From: UBA9662 sp002729415 | GTDB taxonomy: Bacteria > Poribacteria > WGA-4E > UBA9662 | NCBI GenBank assembly: GCA_002729415.1 | Contig: PBXZ01000139.1 | Span: 1 to 12,667, forward strand | Length of the DNA stretch: 12,667 bases | Direction of reading: 5' to 3' | In this document: positions 1-6,230 of the stretch, in pieces | Position numbering within the stretch: the stretch's first letter is position 1 | How the letters are laid out: each line of letters starts with the position of its first letter | Translations under genes and position numbers: made by a program | Notes under the pieces: model-generated | What the model was told of the DNA's origin: nothing | Database searches by the model: none | What the model saw: the letters and a program-made list of their open reading frames with translations, nothing else

Positions 1-50
1 GTGGACAAAATACAACTTCTCCTTCCTTAAATTCGGGAGGGATGTATATT

Positions 51-56
51 TATAAT
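51..56 (+). promoter_or_regulatory. Possible -10 box upstream of the TPR gene
   Basis: A perfect TATAAT lies 33 bases before the ATG of the TPR gene. At 17-18 bases upstream there is only a poor -35 match (TTAAAT-like at 27-32). In AT-rich sequence such a box can arise by chance, so this is a weak call. Confidence 0.25.
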
Positions 57-88
57 AATTAGTAGATTCATAGAACATCCATTATTTT

Positions 89-1543
89 ATGTTAAAACGT
101 TTTTGTAGGAGCCAGATACTTTTTATAGTTGTTTGTCTCATTACTTTGGAATTTCCGATTACTTCCGTTTGTCAGCTTGAGGTAGGGGCAGAAGAATCCA
201 CAGTAAAGGATTATCTTGAACGCGGAAAACGTTATATAGAGATGGAGTTATATGATCAGGCAATTACTGAGTTTCATCAGATTCTACAAATCAATTTGAA
301 CCATAGCGAAACCTATTANTGTNTTGGNAACGCTTATCGTTACNAAAATATGATCGATAAAGCAGTNGATGCTTACCAACATGTCNTGGCTTTGAAAGCN
401 TCGAAAAAAATACATGGGCTGACATACTTGCATTTAGGNANTCTTTACAATGAACANGGGAAGTTTTCGGATGCGGAAAAATATTGCAAAATTGCAGTTG
501 AGATGCTTCCCAAGATGGCTAAAGCATACACAAANTTGGGCGACATTTANCTTCAGCGCCGAAATTTCAATCTAGCTATAAGTTGTTACCAGAAAGCAAT
601 TGGTCTCGACCCTGATGCCGTTGAGCCTTATACTGGACTTGGANGGATTTACTTAAAACAAAATCAACTTGATCTTGCCATCAAATACTGTAAGGATGCA
701 ATTCAACGAGATACCTTTACGTCAGGTAATTACTATAATCTCGCACAGGCCTATCGCCGATCACACAAATTAGAAGAAGCAAAAGGCCAGATAGAATTGT
801 TTTCACGAGTTAAAGCCTACGAAGAACAAGTATATAGTTACCGGGAAGCNTTGCAATTTAGTCCGAATAACCAACACTTATATCTTAANNTGGCAGAAAT
901 CTACGAAAAAGCTGGTGACACAGAAGCNGCAATCCATGCATACCAAGCATCAATTACTTTGAATCCAGAGTTTCAAATTGGTTATCAGCGTCTCGGTAAT
1001 ATTTATATGCAACAAGATAAACTTGACCTAGCAAAATCCCACCTTTTGAAAGCAATTCAAATTGATCCAACACTTAGCAGNCTTTACAAAGACTTGGGAG
1101 AAANTTCTATTATTCAACGGGATTTTGACAATGCGATTATGGCTTACCAAAAATTAGTGGAATTTNATCCNGACANTGTAAAGGAATGGTTACGATTAGG
1201 GGTTATCTATATTAATGCAGAACAATTTGATAACGCCTTTGATGCCTTTCAACATGCCGTTGATTTAGATACAGACTCCGCAAGAGCACATAATCACTTA
1301 GCACGCCTATGTGCCGGACTAGGAATAAAACTTAACTACGCCATCGAATTAGCGGAAAAGGCAACAATACTAGATCCCACGGCACAACATTTTGATACCC
1401 TTGCTTATGCTTACTATAAAAGTAAATTCTATCAGAAAGCAGAAAGTACTATCCGAAAAGCGCTGAAAATCGCTCCCGATAATCAACACTACAAAGATCA
1501 ATTAGTGGAAATCCAAAAGGCCATGGATTCTTCAGAGAAATGA
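89..1543 (+). CDS. Secreted tetratricopeptide-repeat (TPR) protein
   Basis: The 484-residue product begins with a basic stretch and a hydrophobic segment (about residues 8-27) that looks like a signal peptide. There is no clear lipobox, since the residue before Cys28 is Val. From about residue 40 to 475 it is almost entirely TPR units of 34 residues, around eleven of them, with the usual pattern of a small residue near position 8, Ala at 20 and Pro near 32; units ending in 'LDPD' and 'IDPT' show this clearly. TPR arrays form superhelical protein-binding scaffolds, so I infer an exported or periplasmic adaptor with no enzymatic activity. The partner cannot be named. There is no evident Shine-Dalgarno before the ATG; the start was chosen because it gives the signal peptide. 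More than twenty codons contain an N, most at the third base. The family call is firm, the role is not. Confidence 0.85.
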   Translation: MLKRFCRSQILFIVVCLITLEFPITSVCQLEVGAEESTVKDYLERGKRYIEMELYDQAITEFHQILQINLNHSETYXCXXNAYRYXNMIDKAXDAYQHVXALKXSKKIHGLTYLHLXXLYNEXGKFSDAEKYCKIAVEMLPKMAKAYTXLGDIXLQRRNFNLAISCYQKAIGLDPDAVEPYTGLGXIYLKQNQLDLAIKYCKDAIQRDTFTSGNYYNLAQAYRRSHKLEEAKGQIELFSRVKAYEEQVYSYREXLQFSPNNQHLYLXXAEIYEKAGDTEXAIHAYQASITLNPEFQIGYQRLGNIYMQQDKLDLAKSHLLKAIQIDPTLSXLYKDLGEXSIIQRDFDNAIMAYQKLVEFXXDXVKEWLRLGVIYINAEQFDNAFDAFQHAVDLDTDSARAHNHLARLCAGLGIKLNYAIELAEKATILDPTAQHFDTLAYAYYKSKFYQKAESTIRKALKIAPDNQHYKDQLVEIQKAMDSSEK

Positions 1544-1854
1544 TATCTTGCAGGAACCCCATATTTCCTCTATCGACGTATAATCTTATTAACTTGATTA
1601 CCGATTGATTATCACTTGGCCATCCCACAATCACCCTTGACAGGAAATTTCCTCCTAATTCAACAGATTAATCAACAACTTAGACCTGCATTTATTATTC
1701 ACTCTCTAGTTGATAATACGTAATCATGATATTCTATAAGACATCCTCGATCATATGTACGAAAATCCACGCGAGTGCAACACCACGATTACCATGATTC
1801 AGCGGATCTTGAATCCANCCCCTGAATTCTAGCAAAAGAGTCAATACGGAAATT
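1544..1854. other. Intergenic region, no gene recognised
   Basis: These 311 bases lie between the TPR and propeller genes. I see no ORF that looks like a protein, and no terminator with a T-run after the TPR stop. A 12-base perfect palindrome (AGGAAATTTCCT, 1642-1653) sits directly after a TTGACA (1637-1642), but no -10 box follows at the right distance. The part from about 1715 to 1825 is rich in words such as GTAATCATGAT, GATTACCATGATT and ATCTTGAATCC. These resemble degenerate dispersed intergenic repeats I have seen in other bacterial genomes, which is an impression only. Confidence 0.5.
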
Positions 1855-2931
1855 ATGGTTAAGCCCAAGACTGTTTGTCACCTCATCATGTTAATCACTT
1901 TTTTTTCTTTTGGTAAAATCAGTCAAACCCAAATTACCTTCATATCAGATAGAGATTGGAATAATGAAATCTATGTGATGGATCCCAATGGCGATAATCT
2001 GCGAAGACTGACGAATCATCCGGCGTATGACGGTCAACCAAGCTGGTCACCTGATGGTCGAAAAATTGTTTTTGTTACTGGTAGAGGGGGTGGTGGGAAC
2101 GTTGAAATCTATGTGATGAATTCCAACGGCAATAATCTACGTAACTTGACAAATCACCCAGCTCGTAATATTTCTCCAAGTTGGTCACCTAACGGTCGAG
2201 GGATTGTATTTATGTCGAATAGGGATGAAGCGAAGAATGTAGAAATCTACGTAATAGATCCCAATGGCGATAATCTGCGAAGACTGACAAATCATCCGGC
2301 GTATGACGGTCAGCCAAGTTGGTCACCTGATGGTCGAAGAATTGCTTTTGTATCGGATAGAGATCTGAACTATGAAATCTATGTAATGGATTCCAACGGC
2401 AATAATTTACGTGGACTGACGAATCATCTTGGGGAGGACGAGTCACCAAGATGGTCGCCTGATGGTCAAAGAATTGCCTTCGTATCGAATAGAAATGGGC
2501 GGTTTAATATCTATATAATGGATTCCAACGGCAATAATCTGCGTAACTTGACCAACCATCCGGGAGACGATGGGCCTCCAAACTGGTCACCTGATGGCCA
2601 AAGGATTACTTTTCAATCTCTTATGGATGGCAACTCTAATATTTACGTGATGGATCCCAATGGCGATGATCTTCGTAGGTTGACGGACCATCTAGCATTC
2701 GATGGGCTTCCAAGCTGGTCATCTGATAGCAAACAGATAGCCTTTGTATCGGAAAGGGATCTGAACTATGAAATCTACGTTACAGATGTCAATGGCATCA
2801 ACATCCGTAACCTGACAAATCATCCAGTGTACGATTTTCAACCTAACTGGTTCAATTCCGATGGATACTTGGTTTCACCTGACTCCAATCTTATGACTAT
2901 GTGGGGACGAATTAAGCGCGCATGTGACTAA
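1855..2931 (+). CDS. Secreted TolB-like beta-propeller with seven PD40 repeats
   Basis: The 358-residue product starts with a short signal-like segment (about residues 9-24), followed at once by seven repeats of 43-46 residues to about residue 335. Each repeat reads roughly [IVA]-F-x-S-[DN]-R-D, then E-I-Y-V-M-D-x-N-G-[DN]-N-L-R-x-L-T-N-H, then W-S-P-D-G. This is the PD40/WD40-like signature of TolB and related propellers, and seven copies fit one closed seven-bladed propeller. It lacks the N-terminal domain of true TolB, and no tol-pal genes are adjacent, so the name tolB is not justified. An exported binding scaffold is the likely role. Blades 1 and 3 are nearly identical in DNA, pointing to recent duplication or gene conversion. 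After the propeller an 18-residue tail carries L-M-T-M-W-G-R-I-K (residues 346-354), a motif shared with the 10389-11117 product. There is no strong ribosome binding site. Confidence 0.85.
   Translation: MVKPKTVCHLIMLITFFSFGKISQTQITFISDRDWNNEIYVMDPNGDNLRRLTNHPAYDGQPSWSPDGRKIVFVTGRGGGGNVEIYVMNSNGNNLRNLTNHPARNISPSWSPNGRGIVFMSNRDEAKNVEIYVIDPNGDNLRRLTNHPAYDGQPSWSPDGRRIAFVSDRDLNYEIYVMDSNGNNLRGLTNHLGEDESPRWSPDGQRIAFVSNRNGRFNIYIMDSNGNNLRNLTNHPGDDGPPNWSPDGQRITFQSLMDGNSNIYVMDPNGDDLRRLTDHLAFDGLPSWSSDSKQIAFVSERDLNYEIYVTDVNGINIRNLTNHPVYDFQPNWFNSDGYLVSPDSNLMTMWGRIKRACD
1981..2062 (+). repeat. Near-identical blade repeat, copy 1
   Basis: This 82-base segment inside the propeller gene recurs at 2257-2338 with only three mismatches by eye. 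All three are silent third-base changes (ACG/ACA, CAA/CAG, AGC/AGT). The copies are 276 bases apart, two 46-codon repeat units. Confidence 0.85.
2257..2338 (+). repeat. Near-identical blade repeat, copy 2
   Basis: This is the second copy of the 82-base block at 1981-2062. The other blades differ far more at the DNA level, so these two were recently duplicated or homogenised by conversion. Confidence 0.85.
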
Positions 2932-3059
2932 GTATGTAGCCTTTTTGTCTAAGATATTCTNTTTTCTAANTGGCTANGCGTTGTCCCTTGCAAGCAGCGN
3001 GGAATTTNGTGTTACCCNTNATATTGTGTCAAGGATATATTCATTCTATCGGAGGGACA

Positions 3060-3110
3060 ATGATAAAGCNGNAANCTGAGTCTAAAAGTATAGAGTTTAA
3101 TATTTTTTAA
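3060..3110 (+). CDS. Possible 16-residue leader ORF upstream of lipA
   Basis: An ATG follows GGAGG (3051-3055) by four bases and opens a 16-codon frame ending in TAA. Four N bases lie in or beside the first codons, so the frame is not certain. The peptide resembles nothing I know. It could be a leader peptide, the start of a decayed gene, or chance. It lies 101 bases before lipA, which itself has no visible Shine-Dalgarno. Confidence 0.15.
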   Translation: MIKXXXESKSIEFNIF

Positions 3111-3133
3111 TCGTTAATGATCAGCAAAAAGTG

Positions 3134-3139
3134 TATAAT
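3134..3139 (+). promoter_or_regulatory. Possible -10 box for lipA
   Basis: A perfect TATAAT lies 72 bases before the lipA ATG. No acceptable -35 box stands 16-18 bases upstream, and the surroundings contain N bases, so this is only a candidate. Confidence 0.25.
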
Positions 3140-3211
3140 TTTTGTTGTGTTNTACATANATTTNNCATGCCTCTATAAAAAAGCTAACAGGTCAACACCG
3201 ATAATTCTTTT

Positions 3212-4123
3212 ATGACTAAACTTTTACCATTGATTCATTCTAAAGCCAACCCAAATCCAGAAAAAAATTTGTATAAGCGCCGTCATCCTCCATGGATTAA
3301 AGCCAAAATCTCTAATGGTCCGAACTACAGAGATCTGAAACAATTAATGCGTGGTCTCAATCTACACACAGTGTGTGAGGAAGCGCAATGCCCAAATATA
3401 GGGGAATGCTGGAACGACCGATCAGCAACTTTCATGATACTAGGCGATGTGTGTACCCGCCGCTGTATGTATTGTGCGGTTACTAAGGGAAACCCAATAG
3501 AAACTGATTATGACGAGCCACGTCGAATTGGTGAAGCTGTTGAATACTTGAAACTCAAGCATGTGGTGATTACTTCTGTTAATCGTGATGACTTACCGGA
3601 TGGTGGGGCAAAGATTTTCTCCGAATGCATTATAGAGTCAAGATTGCGTAGTCCCAACTGTACTGTTGAGGTATTGATCCCTGACCTTGAAGGAAATTGG
3701 AAGGCACTAAAAGCTATTGTTGAGGCAAGACCGGACGTACTGAACCACAATACAGAAACTGTACCGCGAATTTATCGTCGAATTCGTCCGCGCGCTGACT
3801 ATAAGAGAACGCTTGAATTACTTCGTCTTAGCAAAGAAATGGCTCCAGAGATGTTGACAAAGTCCGGCTTAATGGTTGGTTTAGGCGAAAATACTATCGA
3901 ATTGCTAGAAACGATACAAGACATACGCAATACAAATTGTGATTTACTGACGATTGGACAATATCTCTCTCCTTCAAAGAAGCACTTTGATGTTGATTAT
4001 TATTATACTCCGGAAGAATTTGAGCAGTTAAAGACTGCCAGCCTAAAGATGGGTTTCCGACATGTTGAATCTGGGCCACTGGTTAGGAGTTCCTACCATG
4101 CCCGCCAACAAGCTCAACTTTGA
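3212..4123 (+). CDS. lipA: Lipoyl synthase (radical SAM)
   Basis: LipA inserts two sulfurs into protein-bound octanoyl groups to make the lipoyl cofactor of the 2-oxoacid dehydrogenase and glycine cleavage complexes, in the cytoplasm. The 303-residue product has both expected iron-sulfur motifs: the auxiliary cluster C-x4-C-x5-C (Cys55, Cys60, Cys66) and the radical SAM C-x3-C-x2-C (Cys81, Cys85, Cys88). It also has 'VVITSVNRDDLPDGGA' (about 117-132), 'NHNTETV', 'KSGLMVGLGE' and the family's C-terminal R-S-S-Y (about 292-295), whose serine contacts the auxiliary cluster in known LipA proteins. Length is normal for the family and nothing essential is missing. There is no lipB or octanoyltransferase in the window, and neighbours are unrelated, so it is probably transcribed alone. 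The start lacks a Shine-Dalgarno but gives the usual N-terminal length. Notably there are no N bases in this gene. Confidence 0.97.
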   Translation: MTKLLPLIHSKANPNPEKNLYKRRHPPWIKAKISNGPNYRDLKQLMRGLNLHTVCEEAQCPNIGECWNDRSATFMILGDVCTRRCMYCAVTKGNPIETDYDEPRRIGEAVEYLKLKHVVITSVNRDDLPDGGAKIFSECIIESRLRSPNCTVEVLIPDLEGNWKALKAIVEARPDVLNHNTETVPRIYRRIRPRADYKRTLELLRLSKEMAPEMLTKSGLMVGLGENTIELLETIQDIRNTNCDLLTIGQYLSPSKKHFDVDYYYTPEEFEQLKTASLKMGFRHVESGPLVRSSYHARQQAQL

Positions 4124-4224
4124 TAGAGTTGAAAACTTTTGGCAAAGCTGCTAGTTAATATTGAGTTCCAGTTTACTGGTTACAGCATCGTCTAATAACG
4201 AAATGATTTCTTCATATTTTTCTT

Positions 4225-4231
4225 AAGGAGG
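4225..4231 (+). promoter_or_regulatory. Strong ribosome binding site of the DUF6807 gene
   Basis: AAGGAGG stands nine bases before the ATG at 4241 and fixes that start. It contrasts with the lack of any such site before the TPR, lipA and ABC ATPase genes. Confidence 0.8.
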
Positions 4232-4240
4232 CAATATTTT

Positions 4241-5197
4241 ATGATTCCCNATCTGCTCTGTCCGCTTTTGATAAATGGACAAAACGCTGCAACAGGTTTT
4301 AGTGTNGAAGATCGAACCAATGAATATCTTGAGGTCATGCTTGATGGCCGAATCGTCTGCCGTTATATGTATGCTTATGATAATTCTACANCTGATCGTT
4401 TGCATGAAACTTATAAGCCTTATCTGCACGTCTTTGATGCAGATGGAGAAAGACCAATTACCAAGGGATTTGGGGGACATTTCACCCATCATCGAGGGAT
4501 TTTTATCGGTTGGAATAAGATTCAATTTAAGGGTAAATCCTATGACCGCTGGCATATGACAGGAGGCGAGATAGTCCATCAAAAATTCTTGGATACTCGN
4601 GCTAATTCAGATGGTGCCGAAATTGTGTCTCTAACACACTGGCACGATGAAANTCAGGTGCCGATGATCGAGGAAATTAGGACAATGTCGATTAGCCATG
4701 TATCCCAACCGTTTCGGTTACGAATCGATTTTAGCGCACAACTCAAAGCGTTAGGCTCAGATGTTTTTTTAGATGGGGATCCAGAGCACGCTGGTGTCCA
4801 ATATCGTCCAGCTAACGAAGTTATTCCGGAAGAAACAACCTACATATTTCCGAAAGAAAAGGCTGATCCTACAGCTGATCTTGACTATCCATGGGTAGGA
4901 GAAACTTATACTTTACATGAAAAGCGTTACAGCGTAGTCGAAATGAATCACCCGAATAACCCGAAGGAAACCAAATTTTCTGCCTATCGAGATTATGGTC
5001 GTTTCGGTGCCTTCTTTACTCACCTGATTGGGGCAGATGAAACATTAAATATTACCTACCGATTTTTAATTGCGGATGGGGAGATGCCTGCAACCGATGT
5101 TATTCAGCGGGACTGGGAAAATTTTACCGGTGTTGAACAGCAAACTTCTGTGCCGAAGATCACTGTAGTTGGTGGCGCATCTAAGTCGAATCGTTAA
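4241..5197 (+). CDS. DUF6807 ('PmoA-like') family protein
   Basis: The 318-residue product matches the family once labelled 'methane oxygenase PmoA' in Pfam and now DUF6807. That label is misleading: these soluble proteins are unrelated to the membrane subunit of particulate methane monooxygenase. Family marks visible here are 'YKPYLHVFDADG' (about 58-69), the His-rich stretch 'KGFGGHFTHHRGIFIGWN' (75-92, with His80, His83 and His84), 'DRWHMTGGEIVHQ' (102-114) and a C-terminal 'ITYRFLIADGEMP'. The clustered histidines suggest a metal or catalytic site, which is inference. From memory, relatives often sit among carbohydrate-catabolism genes in Planctomycetes and Poribacteria. Residues 5-10 are hydrophobic but the N-terminus has no basic residues, so export is uncertain. 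The strong ribosome binding site fixes the start. Five codons contain N. The family is well supported, the reaction is unknown. Confidence 0.8.
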   Translation: MIPXLLCPLLINGQNAATGFSXEDRTNEYLEVMLDGRIVCRYMYAYDNSTXDRLHETYKPYLHVFDADGERPITKGFGGHFTHHRGIFIGWNKIQFKGKSYDRWHMTGGEIVHQKFLDTXANSDGAEIVSLTHWHDEXQVPMIEEIRTMSISHVSQPFRLRIDFSAQLKALGSDVFLDGDPEHAGVQYRPANEVIPEETTYIFPKEKADPTADLDYPWVGETYTLHEKRYSVVEMNHPNNPKETKFSAYRDYGRFGAFFTHLIGADETLNITYRFLIADGEMPATDVIQRDWENFTGVEQQTSVPKITVVGGASKSNR

Positions 5198-5241
5198 ACG
5201 AGCAAGATTGAAATCAAAGTTTCTGTTTTAACAGTTGGTTA

Positions 5242-5361
5242 TTAATCCCAGCGAAAATCGCCGTTTTCATCATACATCCTCTTGAGTTCGGATATTGCTT
5301 NACCTTCAAGTTGTCGCACGCGTTCTCTGGTAAGATTTAGTGTTTTTCCTGTTTTTCCACA
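5242..5361 (-). pseudogene. Remnant of a sigma-70 family factor (region 4.2, C-terminus)
   Basis: The minus strand of the gap between the DUF6807 and ABC genes reads, in one frame ending in TAA at 5242-5244, 'GKTLNLTRERVRQLEG' and then 'AISELKRMYDENGDFRWD'. The L-T-R-E-R-V-R-Q-[IL]-E block is the DNA-contacting helix of sigma region 4.2, the most conserved part of group 1 and 2 sigma-70 factors. The frame is closed upstream by TAG at 5362-5364, after about 39 codons. I found no region 4.1, 3 or 2 in any frame up to 5529. It is therefore a broken 3' end of a once longer gene, not a functional factor. One N (5301) lies inside it. The assignment to sigma-70 is strong; which sigma cannot be told. 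Confidence 0.8.
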
Positions 5362-5529
5362 CTACGCCTGCTTATCTTTTGTACTCACCATATCATCTTG
5401 TGTTGTACTCAATAGCAGTTACAAAAAAGAATAGCCTGTACAAATTATAGAAAATATCCTGATGTGATGATTTTTGATGTCTCAATGTTTAAATCCGTTT
5501 CTTAAGATTTCGAAAGTATTATCTCACCG

Positions 5530-6222
5530 TTGAAAAATAAAACACATATTCGACTCGACAAGGTTAGCAAAACTTATGTAGAGGCGAAAAAGAATCTAAC
5601 CGTTCTTAACCAAGTTGATGAAGTTTTTCACAAAGGCGAATTCATATGTATACTTGGAAAGTCGGGTAGTGGAAAAAGTACCTTGCTAAATTTAATTTCA
5701 GGGATTGATGTTCCTACGCAAGGTCGTATCGTTATTAGCAACGGTGACCAAGACATTTCGATCTCCGACCTTACAGAGAAGGATCGAACTCTCTTTCGTA
5801 GACGGCACATCGGCATTATTTTCCAGTTTTTTAANCTGATACCAACACTCAATGTTTTAGAGAATGTTACACTCCCGTTAGAATTAAATGGCAATTTTTC
5901 GATCGAGGCTGCAACTTCTTTGATGAATCGTATTGGTCTTGGAAATCGCCTTGAAACNTATCCAGATAAGTTAAGTGGTGGNGAACAACAACGAGTTGCN
6001 ATTACTCGTGCCNTGGTCCACAATCCATCAGTTATTTTAGCTGATGAACCAACCGGAAATCTTGATGCAGAAACTGGAAACTTAGTCTTCGCAATTTTGT
6101 TGGAGTTTGTACGCGATTTCGGCCAAACTCTGGTACTTGTTACTCATGACCACGAAATGGCAAACTGTGCAGACCGTGTGTTACAAATGACCAACGGCAA
6201 ACTCACCGTTNTCGAAAGCTGA
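5530..6222 (+). CDS. ABC transporter ATPase, LolD/YbbA/MacB-type
   Basis: This is the 230-residue ATP-hydrolysing subunit that would power the permease encoded just downstream. All motifs are present: Walker A 'GKSGSGKST' (43-51), Q-loop Gln99 in 'IGIIFQF', signature 'LSGxEQQRV' (148-156, the x codon being GGN and hence Gly), Walker B 'VILADEP' (168-174) followed by the D-loop 'TGNLD', and the switch His206 in 'VTHD'. The T-G-N-L-D and Q-Q-R-V forms are typical of the LolD/MacB/FtsE/YbbA branch, which works with FtsX-like permeases and does not import sugars or ions. The start is TTG; the upstream in-frame ATG at 5485 is cut off by a stop at 5503. No Shine-Dalgarno is evident. It is the first gene of a three-gene operon, with eight bases before the permease ATG. 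Confidence 0.93.
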   Translation: MKNKTHIRLDKVSKTYVEAKKNLTVLNQVDEVFHKGEFICILGKSGSGKSTLLNLISGIDVPTQGRIVISNGDQDISISDLTEKDRTLFRRRHIGIIFQFFXLIPTLNVLENVTLPLELNGNFSIEAATSLMNRIGLGNRLEXYPDKLSGXEQQRVXITRAXVHNPSVILADEPTGNLDAETGNLVFAILLEFVRDFGQTLVLVTHDHEMANCADRVLQMTNGKLTVXES

Positions 6223-6230
6223 NTGAATTG

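Noticed and set aside
1449..1634. Minus-strand ORF of 61 codons across the end of the TPR gene
   Set aside because: It mostly lies antisense to TPR codons, has no ribosome binding site and its peptide resembles no family.
1637..1665. TTGACA at 1637-1642 as a promoter for the propeller gene
   Set aside because: No -10-like hexamer is found 15-19 bases downstream.
1855..2931. Naming the propeller gene tolB
   Set aside because: The N-terminal TolB domain is absent, no tolA/Q/R or pal gene is nearby, and PD40 repeats alone occur in many other proteins.
4223..4582. Minus-strand ORF of 119 codons opposite the DUF6807 gene
   Set aside because: The plus-strand frame has clear family motifs and a strong ribosome binding site; the antisense peptide is a shadow with several ambiguous codons.
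4241..5197. Particulate methane monooxygenase subunit A
   Set aside because: True PmoA is a multi-helix membrane protein; this product is soluble with no membrane helices and belongs to the mislabelled DUF6807 family.
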